Of a stretch of 37,885 nt of DNA, positions 26,096 through 35,031 are shown in pieces. Below the pieces are notes generated by a model. The model did no database searches. It was not told where the DNA came from and worked only from the letters and a program-made list of their open reading frames with translations. The DNA comes from Acetonema longum DSM 6540 (lineage in GTDB: Bacteria; Bacillota; Negativicutes; Sporomusales; Acetonemataceae): the NCBI RefSeq assembly GCF_000219125.1, contig NZ_AFGF01000078.1, forward strand, positions 14 to 37,898, given 5' to 3'. Positions within the stretch are counted from its first letter, which is position 1. Each line of letters begins with the position of its first letter. Position numbers and translations under genes: made by a program.

Positions 26096-26357
26096 ATTGC
26101 GGCAGCTTTTCAAAATTTAACCACCCCTAGCCAGAGCCGCCAAGTACGGTAACCCTGGCTTTGTCCGGCAATTAAGAAAAGGCGGATTGTGGGAAGCAAG
26201 GGTAAGGAATAAATTCGTCTGCCTTTTCAAGCCATTGTTGAGCTGTAAAGCGGGTTTGTCAATTTTGTTTGCCCAGCATACTCATCACCTATGGAACAAT
26301 TTGAGATGAATCGGCTTAGTTTCTTGATTTTACAAGCGGCTGTTCTTCAATTTTCTT
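26096..26357. other. untranslated interval between the MscS gene and its terminator
   Basis: I see no gene here. Minus-strand frames contain coding-like fragments such as AQQWLEKADEFI, interrupted by stops, which may be a worn remnant of an unknown gene. An inverted pair AGCCAG/CTGGCT lies near 26131-26160. Confidence 0.3.
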
Positions 26358-27971
26358 TTAATGATTATCTGTTTTGCCCTTAACCGCTTCTTTATCCGAT
26401 GCACTTCCATGATGAAAAGCAATATACTGCGGCGACGCTATATCAACACCTGCTGTTTGCATGAACTCAATAATATGCCGGTGCAAGTCGGAATAAATGT
26501 CAACCATGCGATGGGGCTCCTGGGTATATGCATTGATTTCATAGCTCACCGTCGTATTGTTGAACTGGCGCTGCAAGACAAACGGACGAGGCTCTTGCAA
26601 TATTCCGGGAGTGGCTAATGCCGCTTCAATCAGCGGGGGATGGACCTTCTGCCAGGGAACATCGTAATTGACCGTCACGCTGGCGTACAGAATCAATGCC
26701 GTTTCTTTGGAAGCAGAGCTGTAGTTCACAACCGGACTGTTTAAAATGCTTGCATTCGGAATGGTAATCTCCTCATTTTTAACCGTTCGTATCCGGGTGG
26801 CCAACAAGGATTTTTCAATGATATCCCCGATGTGTTCGCCAATTTTTACCCGATCGCCGATATTAAACGAACGGGTGTAGGTAAGAGCAATACCGGCAAC
26901 CACATTAGCCACCGCCGAACTGGAGCCCAGAGACAGCAGCACGCCTAACAGGACCGAAACGCCCTGGAATGCCAGTGAATGGGAACCAGGAAGATACGGA
27001 AAGATACTGATTACGGCGATTGTCAGAATTAAAAACCGGACAATCTTGTAGGTTGGGCTGGCCCACTCAGGGTAAAAACCGGCAATTTTCAGCTTCCCCT
27101 CTCTGAGAGCAGTAAAGAAAAAGCTGACCAGACGCAACAAAAAGCGGCTGATTACCACAATTAAAATGATAGCGATGCCTTTGGGCAGATAATCCCACAC
27201 CGCATGACTAACCGATTCCAAAACAACCATGATATAGGTGAGAAGTTGTTTGGAATATGCCCTGGTCCAAGGGAAAAAACTCAACACAATCGAAAGATAA
27301 AAATATAAAACAACCAGCTTTAGACCCCAGACAAAAGCCCAGAGGCTATAGTGGAACAAATTGTATATCTGTTCCAGGGGTATCCATTTTCGACCGGGAA
27401 TTTTCTTCACATATACCCGCGCAGCTCCTGCCGGTTGCAGCAGTGTCCGTAAATAATCATCCGCTTTGCGCAGCAGCAGCCACAGCCACACCACCAGTCC
27501 GGTCAAAAGCACTGCCTTTCCTGCTTGCAGCAGCAAATACCGTGTCACCCGCATGTCACGATAGTCGCGGATCGCTGCCTGAATAGCCGATTGCCGTTGT
27601 TCCGCCGCCACAGCCAGCGTCACCTCATCCGCTTGCGCATCCCCTTCGGTCACCGTCATGATCACTGTCTGACCGGCCACAATTTCCAGACTGGCTGCGT
27701 CAGATCCGCTGCTATGGATTGTAACTTGCGCAATATCAATCGCGCTGTCCCTTGCAACCTGCAGCAGCCTTTCCTGTATAATACGCGCCCGTTCTTCCGG
27801 CAGCAGAACTCCGACACGGGCCTTAATCATAAAAAGATCCTTACCGTCAATAGTAACCGGCGCGCCTGACCCCATATCGAGTGTTTGCGCTTGAGCCGGC
27901 ATCATTGTGAAAGAAAAACAAGCCACACATAAAAAACATATAAGCAAGCCCGTCAGCCATTGTTGCTTCAT
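26358..27971 (-). CDS. MscS-family mechanosensitive ion channel with exported N-terminus
   Basis: A 537-residue channel that should open on membrane tension and release solutes during hypo-osmotic shock. Order: signal peptide (MKQQWLTGLLICFLCVACFS, likely cut after AQA), an exported domain of about 120 residues, then membrane helices around 150-340, and the MscS core. The pore-lining helix GVLLSLGSSSAVANVVAGIA is followed by the beta domain FNIGDRVKIGEHIGDIIEKS and ITIPNASILNSPVVNYS. The ATG at 27971 has AAGGA 8 bases upstream; earlier in-frame starts are too close to it or lack a site. It is the only gene of its transcript. Proximity to potassium and mreB genes suits a turgor theme. Confidence 0.9.
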   Translation of the reverse strand: MKQQWLTGLLICFLCVACFSFTMMPAQAQTLDMGSGAPVTIDGKDLFMIKARVGVLLPEERARIIQERLLQVARDSAIDIAQVTIHSSGSDAASLEIVAGQTVIMTVTEGDAQADEVTLAVAAEQRQSAIQAAIRDYRDMRVTRYLLLQAGKAVLLTGLVVWLWLLLRKADDYLRTLLQPAGAARVYVKKIPGRKWIPLEQIYNLFHYSLWAFVWGLKLVVLYFYLSIVLSFFPWTRAYSKQLLTYIMVVLESVSHAVWDYLPKGIAIILIVVISRFLLRLVSFFFTALREGKLKIAGFYPEWASPTYKIVRFLILTIAVISIFPYLPGSHSLAFQGVSVLLGVLLSLGSSSAVANVVAGIALTYTRSFNIGDRVKIGEHIGDIIEKSLLATRIRTVKNEEITIPNASILNSPVVNYSSASKETALILYASVTVNYDVPWQKVHPPLIEAALATPGILQEPRPFVLQRQFNNTTVSYEINAYTQEPHRMVDIYSDLHRHIIEFMQTAGVDIASPQYIAFHHGSASDKEAVKGKTDNH

Positions 27972-28249
27972 GAGATTCATCCTTTCCAGCAAGCAAAGAG
28001 GCGCAAAGATAGTAATCATAAGAATTCTTTTATAATGAGAAAAATTCCTTCCCTGTCAGGCACCTGTCATGAAACCATACGCCTGATTACATTTCCTGCC
28101 ACGGCGGAGCTATGGTTTTTAGTGCCGATCAATCTAATGATTTTCATAGCATCAGTCATCATTTGGACACGCTGCTCTTTTTACAATCCTACTGAGCAAA
28201 GGATATCCACATAGAATCGCTAATTATTATATTGAGAGGGGACGATCAG

Positions 28250-29512
28250 ATGAGTACATTTAATTTTAAAACAAAACTGGTTGAACGCTTTTTCCGCTAT
28301 GCGGCGGTAGCCAGCCAGAGTAAAACGGGCAGTCCGATGATTCCCAGTACGCCGGGACAAATGGCGTTGGCTGAGCTTTTGCAAAAGGATTTGACTGAGC
28401 TGGGCCTGAAGGAGATTAAACTGACCCAGCAAGCCATACTTACCGCCAAGTTGCCGGCCAGTCTGCCGTCGGATGCAGCGGGCAGCATTCCGGCCATCGG
28501 CTTTCTGGCGCATTTGGATACGGTGGACGTCAGCCTGTGCCCTGACGTAAAACCGCGAGTGGTCAAACAATATGACGGCAGCGACATTTTGCTGAATCAA
28601 GAACAGACTATCTGGCTGAAAACAGCCGACCATAAAGAAATCCTAAACTATATCGGCCAGGATATCATTGTTTCCGACGGCACAAGCGTACTGGGCGCCG
28701 ACAATAAGGCCGCCATTTCCTCAATCATGGTGGCCTTGGAGTATTTTCAGACGGAAAAGCCTGATCACGGCGATATCTATATCGCTTTCGTTCCCGATGA
28801 GGAAGTCGGCTTATGCGGCTCCAAAGCTATGGATTTAGCTGATTTCCCCGTTGCCTTCGCTTATACTATTGACTCCTGCGAATTAGGGGAAGTGGTATAT
28901 GAAACCTTCAACGCCGGCAATATGGAAATCGCGATCAAAGGGGTGCCGGCTCACCCTATGTCCTCCAAGGGAGTCATGGTCAACCCTGTGCTGGTTGCCA
29001 ATGATATCATCAACCATTTTGACGCCAAAGACACGCCGGAGCATACCGACGGCAAGCAGGGTTACTTCTGGGTGAAGCGTGTTGCCGCCAATGCGAATGA
29101 TGCCCATCTTACCATTAACATTCGCGATTTTGATCAGACACTCTATGAGGCCAGAAAAACCTATCTGGCTGATTTGATGAAACTGATCACCGCTAAGCAC
29201 CCGAAAGCGCGGATTTCATACGAAATAACCGATACCTACAGCAATATTGCCGACTCGTTAGACGCCGACAGCCGGCAATGCATTGATTTTATTTATCAGG
29301 CCATGGCGAATCTTTCGATTACGCCCAAAACGATTGCCATGCGGGGAGGCACCGACGGCTCCGCTCTGTCAGCCAGAGGATTGCCTACTCCCAACTTCTT
29401 CACCGGCGCCCATAACTTCCATTCCAACTGCGAATTTCTGCCGGTCGATTCCTTTGAAAAATCCTGCCGCATGGTTCTTGAGATTGCCAAACTGGTATGC
29501 AAGCGCGGGTAA
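28250..29512 (+). CDS. pepT: peptidase T (tripeptide aminopeptidase)
   Basis: An M20-family dinuclear zinc peptidase of 420 residues that removes the N-terminal residue from tripeptides. Metal and catalytic motifs: GFLAHLDTVD (His and catalytic Asp), VLGADNKAAIS (bridging Asp), FVPDEEVG (general base Glu pair), YTIDSCELGEVVYETFNAG (Asp) and, near the C-terminus, NFFTGAHNFHSNCEFLP (His). GAGGGG lies 8 bases before the ATG at 28250; an in-frame TTG at 28232 precedes that site and is rejected. The gene stands alone, facing crcB across a large palindrome. All expected metal ligands are present, so it should be active in the cytoplasm. Confidence 0.95.
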   Translation: MSTFNFKTKLVERFFRYAAVASQSKTGSPMIPSTPGQMALAELLQKDLTELGLKEIKLTQQAILTAKLPASLPSDAAGSIPAIGFLAHLDTVDVSLCPDVKPRVVKQYDGSDILLNQEQTIWLKTADHKEILNYIGQDIIVSDGTSVLGADNKAAISSIMVALEYFQTEKPDHGDIYIAFVPDEEVGLCGSKAMDLADFPVAFAYTIDSCELGEVVYETFNAGNMEIAIKGVPAHPMSSKGVMVNPVLVANDIINHFDAKDTPEHTDGKQGYFWVKRVAANANDAHLTINIRDFDQTLYEARKTYLADLMKLITAKHPKARISYEITDTYSNIADSLDADSRQCIDFIYQAMANLSITPKTIAMRGGTDGSALSARGLPTPNFFTGAHNFHSNCEFLPVDSFEKSCRMVLEIAKLVCKRG

Positions 29513-29605
29513 GCTAATAGTGACGCGATGCATTCCGAAGGATAATGTAAAGTATTACTCTGCCGGGGCGGCAGATAATAAGGACAATCGCACCGCTGTG
29601 TGTGA

Positions 29606-29653
29606 GAGCCAAATAAGCAGAGGACGCATATGCGCTCTCTGCTTATTTGGCTC
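29606..29653. terminator. large palindrome between convergent pepT and crcB
   Basis: The arms GAGCCAAATAAGCAGAG (29606-29622) and CTCTGCTTATTTGGCTC (29637-29653) pair perfectly over 17 bp, with an inner GCATATGC palindrome in the loop. Neither side has a T-run. Its place between two converging stops suggests a shared transcript-end or barrier structure, but standard intrinsic termination is not shown. Confidence 0.6.
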
Positions 29654-29681
29654 CCCGTGTGTATGCCGCTAATTTTCAGTT

Positions 29682-30056
29682 TCAGAGAAATCTGGCAGCC
29701 CCTATCCCCAGCAAGGTAGCAGTAAAGCCAATCAGGACATTAAGTCCGGCATTATAAAAAGCGCGCAGCATATCCGCTTCCTGCAGCAAGCGAATCGTTT
29801 CGTAGCTAAACGATGAGAAGGTTGTCAGCCCGCCCAAAAACCCTACGGCAATGAACAGCCGCCAATAGGGACCGATTATGAGTCTCTCTGTCGTCAGTGT
29901 CATAAAAACGCCAATAATAAAACACCCGACAACATTGACCATCAGCGTGCCATAAGGAAAATCCGCGCCAAACCGCGCAGCGGCCCAGCCAGACGTCAGA
30001 TAGCGGGCCACCGAGCCAATGGCTCCTCCGATTGCTACCACTAGTATTTCCATCAA
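29682..30056 (-). CDS. crcB: CrcB/Fluc fluoride channel
   Basis: A 124-residue membrane protein with four helices that exports toxic fluoride. Motifs: GGAIGSVARYLTSG near 10-23, the conserved GTLMVNVVGCFIIG near 36-49 (Asn in the pore helix), and GFLGGLTTFSSFSYET near 72-87 with the TTFSSF pore block. A fluoride riboswitch lies directly upstream on the same strand (30133-30208), which confirms the function. ATG codons at 30056 and 30053 are both possible; GGGGGTG lies upstream. It is a single copy here; some genomes use two small paralogues as a heterodimer. Convergent with pepT. Confidence 0.95.
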   Translation of the reverse strand: MMEILVVAIGGAIGSVARYLTSGWAAARFGADFPYGTLMVNVVGCFIIGVFMTLTTERLIIGPYWRLFIAVGFLGGLTTFSSFSYETIRLLQEADMLRAFYNAGLNVLIGFTATLLGIGAARFL

Positions 30057-30132
30057 CTTTTCACCCCCATTTGTGACAATGATTCGCTGTATTTAGCGCT
30101 ACGGGTGTATAAGGAAGCCGGGCAAACGCTAC

Positions 30133-30208
30133 AAAAAACAGACTCCTACCACGTCAGTGGTAGGAGTCATTACCGTTTGCACGGGGTTTAAGGCGAACTC
30201 CATCGCCG
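30133..30208 (-). ncRNA. fluoride (crcB) riboswitch with terminator
   Basis: On the minus strand the leader opens GGCGATGGAGTTCGCC, then TTAAACCCCGTGCAAACGG and TAATGACTCCTACC, which are the conserved blocks of the fluoride aptamer. The final part forms a perfect hairpin GACTCCTACCAC/GTGGTAGGAGTC (30141-30168) followed by TTTTTT. Fluoride binding should prevent the terminator and allow crcB expression. It lies about 75 bp before the crcB start. Confidence 0.95.
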
Positions 30209-30226
30209 ATATTGTAATACAGACTT

Positions 30227-30256
30227 ATTATACCAGCCTGGCGCATGCAGCGTCAA
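30227..30256 (-). promoter_or_regulatory. promoter of the fluoride riboswitch-crcB transcript
   Basis: On the minus strand TTGACG (30256-30251), an 18-bp spacer and TATAAT (30232-30227). Transcription would start about 10 bases before the aptamer. Confidence 0.8.
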
Positions 30257-30419
30257 TAAAGACCAGCTATCTGGATGATTCCTTCATTAGGGTGAGGGGC
30301 GATCGCCACTAAACATTCAATTCGTTTAATTTTGTTTAATTTTCTATATTCTGTGGAATTCATTTGATTTGCTGCGAAAATCACGGTAAAATTTTAAGAA
30401 AAAGCGGGGGGAGGTAACG

Positions 30420-30488
30420 ATGGAGAAATGGCTGCATGCAAGGATTGCTGATTCGAATTGCCGGAGACAATTTGGGGAACCCTCTTAG
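30420..30488 (+). CDS. 22-codon ORF before the cupin gene
   Basis: A small frame opening MEKWLHARIADS and closing RRQFGEPS, preceded by a very strong ribosome site (GGGGGGAGG, 5 bases before the ATG at 30420). It ends 37 bp before the cupin start. It may be a leader peptide or a chance frame; there is no known family. The region upstream (30260-30400) is AT-rich and shows no further gene. Confidence 0.35.
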   Translation: MEKWLHARIADSNCRRQFGEPS

Positions 30489-30525
30489 GACAAGAAGCAT
30501 GAGAATTCATAAGGAGATGATTCCG

Positions 30526-30885
30526 ATGAGCATACAGTATTTGAAAAATATCGAACCGGAGCAAGCTCTGGAATTGACGAAACTGGTGGAATATCAGCAG
30601 GGGCAGATCGTCAGCCGGACTTTGGCCCAAAATAAGGCCGTGAGCATCACTCTCTTTGCCTTTGATAAAGAGGAAGAAATCAGCACTCACGCTTCGGACG
30701 GCGATGCCATGCTGACCGTCCTCGATGGAAACGCCAGGATTACCATTGGGGAAAAAGTCCACTCTCTGACACAGGGGCAAACGATTGTAATGCCGGCCCA
30801 AATCCCCCACGCGGTAGCCGCAGCGGACCGGTTCAAAATGATGTTGACCGTAGTGTTTCCCAAGCCGGCAGAAAAGGAATCCTGA
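30526..30885 (+). CDS. small single-domain cupin protein
   Basis: A 119-residue cytoplasmic protein with one cupin barrel. The first cupin motif reads ISTHASDGDAMLTVLDGNA; its usual H-x-H and Glu pattern is reduced to one His and acidic residues. The second reads IVMPAQIPHAVAAADRFKMM, with the conserved His in PHAV. Such proteins bind a metal or small ligand; activity is unknown. AAGGAG lies 9 bases before the ATG at 30526. Earlier in-frame starts from 30436 have no site and run through the small upstream ORF. No operon partner follows. Confidence 0.8.
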   Translation: MSIQYLKNIEPEQALELTKLVEYQQGQIVSRTLAQNKAVSITLFAFDKEEEISTHASDGDAMLTVLDGNARITIGEKVHSLTQGQTIVMPAQIPHAVAAADRFKMMLTVVFPKPAEKES

Positions 30886-31012
30886 ATCTAATCCATTTGT
30901 TGAATAGATAACTAGCATAGGCCAAACGTATAGACAAATATGACGAGTTAAATGGCAGGCCGGAAAAGGCAATTTACAACAGAGCGTTGGACAAGGCGGG
31001 CCGCGCAAACTC

Positions 31013-31365
31013 AGATGCGCCTTCAAATATATGGGGCTTTACGGTATGATCGAAGTGGCCTTGCTTGCCGATATTCATGAAGGAAGCTCTCGAATTTGAC
31101 CGGGAAATTCAGGATAATCAGGACTTTGTGCTTAAAAGCTGTTGCCCATTGTGGATCGCTCTCATTCGAAAATCCTATAAAGAGACGATCCCTCATGTCC
31201 CGCCGTCCGTTTCGCCGATGGTTGCGTGCGGCCGCTCCATAAGAAATCCACCCGGAGGCCAAAACTGTATTCATCGGGCCCTGTCTTGCAAAAAAGGCTG
31301 AAGCCCGCGAGCCGGATATCGCCGGTGCAGTGGACTATGTCCAGACCTTCGTAGGCTCACTCAAT
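31013..31365 (+). pseudogene. decayed [FeFe]-hydrogenase large-subunit C-terminal domain gene
   Basis: Three successive reading frames read as one protein. Near 31019 AFKYMGLYGMIEVALLADI; from 31077 MKEALEFDREIQ, then LKSCCPLWIALIRKSYKETI and PSVSPMVACGRSI; from about 31240 HPEAKTVFIGPCLAKKAEA and EPDIAGAVDYVQTF. These match the C-terminal iron-hydrogenase domain (the SCCP, SPMVACGR and GPCLAKKAEA stretches near the H-cluster in relatives), probably of the hydrogenase-like sensory type. Each join looks like a two-base loss, near 31076 and 31232. No start, ribosome site or N-terminal ferredoxin part is visible. It is a remnant of a longer gene. Confidence 0.75.
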
Positions 31366-31377
31366 CACTTCCGATTT

Positions 31378-32196
31378 CTAGGCCCCCCGAATCGCATAAA
31401 CAATGATGGCGAGTGCTGCTATTGCTAGCCTGTATACTGCAAATATAGCGAAATTATGTCTCTGGAGGTATTGGAGTAAAAACCCAATGCTGATAAGGCC
31501 CACGATAGTCGCTGTGATGGTTCCAACCAAAAACAGAGGATTGGCAATGTTATGTATAATGCCGGGAGTTTGCTTTAATGCTGCTCCAGCGATGATTGGA
31601 GTAGCCAGCAAAAAAGAAAACCTGGCGGCCGCCTCTCGTGTAAAACCTAACAGTCGTCCTGCAGTCATCGTAATTCCTGACCGGGATACACCGGGAATTA
31701 GAGCCAGCGCCTGGGCGACACCAATCAAAATTGTCTGTCTGAATGTGATTTCTTCAAAATTGACGATTTGAGCCGCTTTCTTGTCGACATAGTAAAGAAT
31801 AATACCCATAAGCGCCAACCCCAGGGCAATGATCAAAATTTGAGATCGAATAAAATTTTCGATTGCCGCTTCCAAAGCAAGTCCCGCAATCCCTCCAGGA
31901 ATGGTGGCCACCACGAGATACCAAAACATTTTCCCCTCTTTTGTCTTAATCCCCGTAGATAAACCATGAGTCAGCATTTGCAGCCAATCTCGGAAAAAGT
32001 AGATGAGCACTGCCAGCAGTGTCCCGACATGGAGAGCCACATCTAAGACTATATCAATATTTTCTCCCAAATGATGGATAATGGGGTCCCAGTCAAAAAA
32101 CCAGCGGGTAAGAATTAAGTGTGCTGAACTGGATATAGGTAAAAATTCGCCAATACCTTGTACAATCCCAAGAATAATCGCAATATACCATAACAT
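31378..32196 (-). CDS. uppP: undecaprenyl-diphosphatase UppP/BacA
   Basis: A 272-residue membrane enzyme that removes a phosphate from undecaprenyl diphosphate and so recycles the lipid carrier for wall and polysaccharide synthesis. Motif 1 is QGIGEFLPISSSAHLIL, with the family's usual SSTGH here SSSAH; the second motif is ALIPGVSRSGITMTAGRLLG. About eight helices are seen. The family start MLWYIAIILGIVQ matches the ATG at 32196; AAGGAGG lies 12 bases upstream, rather far. An in-frame ATG at 32277 has no good site. It ends the envelope-glycan gene series, 125 bp after the GT39 gene. Confidence 0.92.
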   Translation of the reverse strand: MLWYIAIILGIVQGIGEFLPISSSAHLILTRWFFDWDPIIHHLGENIDIVLDVALHVGTLLAVLIYFFRDWLQMLTHGLSTGIKTKEGKMFWYLVVATIPGGIAGLALEAAIENFIRSQILIIALGLALMGIILYYVDKKAAQIVNFEEITFRQTILIGVAQALALIPGVSRSGITMTAGRLLGFTREAAARFSFLLATPIIAGAALKQTPGIIHNIANPLFLVGTITATIVGLISIGFLLQYLQRHNFAIFAVYRLAIAALAIIVYAIRGA

Positions 32197-32321
32197 ATAT
32201 ACACTATGCCTCCTTTTAATAAATAGTCGCAAAATAACTTTATCCCATTTAGGGATTTCGATATTGGTATTAACCATACTGTTCCATCTGAATGATCTAA
32301 GCCTGATGCAAACACAACCAT

Positions 32322-33976
32322 TTATTGATATTGACTGGCTTTGATTAATAGCATATCATGGCTTCCGACGCGGTACTTTTTAACCAACCAATCGTCAGGG
32401 CAAGTTTGCCCAAACGTCTTATAAAATCTATCGGCACTGGCAACAACCAATAGTTTTTCCCCCGGTCGCTTTAAGAATTCATACACTTCTTCAACATGAT
32501 CTAATACGGGATCAAAGTAGATTCCGTTATAAAAAATAAAACCGCTATCGTTATTCTCAAAACCCCATAAACCCACTGGCTGATTGGCTGTCCTCTGACG
32601 CGCTAATTCTTCCGCTAAATACCGTTCACTCTTGAGCGGATTTACAGCCGGCATCACGACACCCTTTAAAACCAGGATTAAGCTGATAGCAAAAGCGATT
32701 ACAACTCCAAATATTATCCGTTTGTCTTTATGAAACAAAGCGGCGCCAAAAATGCAACCAAAAATAATAGCCAACCCTGCCAGACTAAAACTGACGAAAT
32801 CGATGGCGGCTTTATTGGCTAAAGAGGCAACCGCTGCCTTTCCCGCCAAGACATCGCCTTTCATCAGTAAAAATATGCCAATGACCAATAAAATAATGCC
32901 AATACTCGCTGCCGGTACTCTCAATCCCTTCATTGACTTGATTTTTTGGGTTAGATGCTGTTCAAAGTACCATGCCGTTAAAATCGCGAAAGCCGGATAT
33001 AATTGGAGTAGATAAAGCCCCCGTTTGGAACCGATCGCGCTAAAAATAACAAAAGTGGCGATCAGCCAGATTGCGCTGAACTTTATCATTTCCGGCAGTT
33101 GATTTCGGTTTTTATATAAACTGTGAAAAGTTGGTATAAGGAAAATTGTCCAAGGAAGCGCTTCCAGCGGAAAAGTAATCAAATAATAGTAAAACGGATT
33201 AGGATGGCCATCCGCCCCGCTGGCATAGCCTAAAACTTTATTCAATACTGTAACCTTAAAATAATAATACCCTGCAGCATCAAACGCCGCTACAATCCAA
33301 ATACCGACTACCGCGCAATAAACCAGGAAACCTTTCATCCAGGCAATATTCTTTAGTTTACGCCACTGTTTGGTTACCAGGGCATAAACAATAATTATGA
33401 CCATCGGCAATAAAGCTATGGGGCTTTTAATCAATGAGCCTAATCCCATCAATAAAAATGCCAAATAAGACCGGTAGGTAGATCGATCCCTCCCGAATTC
33501 TTCGTAGAGAAGCAGCAGGGCGAGCGTCGTGCAAAAAATCAAAGGTAAATCCAGATTCAATCGCATTGCCAACCAACTATAATTTAGAGTAGTTGCTAAA
33601 ATCGCCCCTGTTAGCAATCCGGTTGTTTTACCTAATTTTTCCCGATAAAATAAGCTAGGATTCCAACTAACAAACTGGCTAAAAAAACCACCGGTAACCT
33701 GACGGTCATCACAGTCATTTTTCCAGAAATTGATGCGAACAAGGCAGTTCCCATAAAGTAGAGCGGAGGTTTTTCGTAATAAATATGATTGTTCAAATGA
33801 GGGATAACCCAATTATGACTTACCATCATCTCCCGGGCGACTTCGCCGTAACGCGGTTCATCAGGTGACCAGAGATCATAACCGCCGATATTGTAAACAA
33901 AAAGGAGAAAACAGGCTGCAATTATCAAAATGCAATAGAACAGATACCGCCGGTCAACCCGGTTATTATCAGGCAT
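32322..33976 (-). CDS. ArnT-like GT39 glycosyltransferase, interrupted by a one-base frameshift
   Basis: An integral membrane transferase that moves a sugar from an undecaprenyl-phosphate donor to lipid A or another envelope acceptor. The first frame, from the ATG at 33976 (GAGGAG 9 bases upstream), has a membrane helix and the catalytic loop WSPDEPRYGEVAREMM (Asp-Glu) with YYEKPPLYF, then stops after GILAYFIGKN. The second frame continues as KLGKTTGLLTGAILATTLNY with about ten more helices and a soluble C-terminal part. One extra A in the five-A run at 33636-33640 joins them into about 551 residues, the normal ArnT length. I read it as an intact gene with a sequence error, or a fresh mutation. 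Confidence 0.88.
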
Positions 33977-33989
33977 ATGTCGTCACTCC

Positions 33990-34250
33990 TCATTTACTTT
34001 CGGTCTTTGTATTTTTGATAAGCACCAGATTTCGAAAGTAAATTAAAAAACCGGCTGATTGACCCACTATAAAAACGGGATCCTTACGCTCAATCGCATA
34101 AATTAATAAGATCAAACTGCCCGCAATACTTAAATACCAAAACACCACTGGGACCACACTCTTCTTTTCTTTTTCGGAAGTAATCCATTGGACGATAAAA
34201 CGCAATGAAAATATGGCTTGTCCTAAAAACCCTATCATTAACCAGAACAT
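33990..34250 (-). CDS. small membrane protein like the lipid-A-disaccharide synthase N-terminal domain
   Basis: An 86-residue protein with three membrane helices matching the LAB_N type domain: MFWLMIGFLGQAIFSLRFIV, then QWITSEKEKKSVVPVVFWYL, then GQSAGFLIYFRNLVLI. The conserved GQ, RF.QW.SE and P..FW blocks are present. The size and fold suggest a small lipid-linked sugar translocase or a partner of the neighbouring transferases; this is inference. The ATG at 34250 lies one base after the stop of the GT2 gene, with GGGTGAGG as ribosome site inside that gene. The GT39 gene follows after 13 bp. The GT2, this protein and GT39 are probably one functional unit. Confidence 0.85.
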   Translation of the reverse strand: MFWLMIGFLGQAIFSLRFIVQWITSEKEKKSVVPVVFWYLSIAGSLILLIYAIERKDPVFIVGQSAGFLIYFRNLVLIKNTKTESK

Positions 34251-34251
34251 C

Positions 34252-34986
34252 CTAGACCTCACCCTTTATTTTGTAGTTTAAATGTCTCCGTTGCATCCAT
34301 CTAACCGCCAAGGTGTCCTTTAGTCCCTTCCACATTCGATTAGAGATCCCGTATTTCGATTTTCCGTATTGTCTGGGGTAATGACTGACTGCAACCTGGG
34401 TTACCCGAAACCCGTTCATCTTAGCCAATGTAGGAAAAAAGCGGTGCATCCCTTCAAAGAGACACATACTTTTTGCCACTTCGTTTTTAAACAGCTTTAA
34501 AGGGCATCCCGTATCCTTAATCTCTTCATGGGTTAACCAGTTTCGAACTCCATTACCGATTAATGATGAAATCATTTTTACGATACTGTCCTGCCGGTCG
34601 GCCCGTATTCCACAAACCAGGTCGTAATCACCGATGTTAGGGAGTAACTTAAATATGTCGGCCGGATCCACTTGTAAATCGGCATCCATTGTAGCAATCA
34701 AACGGCCCTCGGCTTTTTTAAAAGCTGCTGCAAAAGCGGCAGTTTGGCCGTTATTTTCCGTAAAATGATACACTTTAACCTCACGATGTTCGGCGGCGAT
34801 TTTATCCAACAATTCCGAACCGCCGTCGGTGCTTCCATCGTCAATATAAATAATTTCATATGAATCGATCTTCCCGTTCAAGGCATCTTTTATTTTTATG
34901 GTTAAAGGTGCTAAATTGTCATATTCGTTATATACCGGCGCCACTATCGATAATTCAACGCTATACTCATTCAACAGAGGACACAT
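34252..34986 (-). CDS. GT2 glycosyltransferase (polyprenyl-phosphate sugar transferase-like)
   Basis: A 244-residue GT-A fold enzyme like dolichyl-phosphate mannose synthase or ArnC without their membrane tail. Motifs: SIVAPVYNEYDNLAPL, IIYIDDGSTDGGSELLDKIA, the metal-binding MDADLQVDPADIFKLL, and DTGCPLKLFKNEVAK, then a basic C-terminus (RWMQRRHLNYKIK). It probably loads a sugar on undecaprenyl phosphate for the GT39 enzyme. The ATG at 34986 abuts GGAAGG with no spacer; a TTG at 34974, giving MNEYSVELSIVAP, is a better spaced start. It is followed directly by the LAB_N-like gene and preceded by the epimerase gene. Confidence 0.88.
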   Translation of the reverse strand: MCPLLNEYSVELSIVAPVYNEYDNLAPLTIKIKDALNGKIDSYEIIYIDDGSTDGGSELLDKIAAEHREVKVYHFTENNGQTAAFAAAFKKAEGRLIATMDADLQVDPADIFKLLPNIGDYDLVCGIRADRQDSIVKMISSLIGNGVRNWLTHEEIKDTGCPLKLFKNEVAKSMCLFEGMHRFFPTLAKMNGFRVTQVAVSHYPRQYGKSKYGISNRMWKGLKDTLAVRWMQRRHLNYKIKGEV

Positions 34987-35031
34987 CCTTCCGAATTTAT
35001 TCGGTAAAACCAGTAATATAAATCGTTAATT

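Noticed and set aside
26096-26340. Possible transposase remnant or c-di-GMP-like riboswitch between mreB and the MscS gene
   Set aside because: Pieces such as MLGKQN and the AAAGCCAGGGTTACCG stretch are suggestive, but frames are broken and the conserved riboswitch core is not in the right order.
31023-31274. Minus-strand frame opposite the hydrogenase remnant
   Set aside because: It is the complement of a region whose plus-strand frames carry clear hydrogenase motifs.
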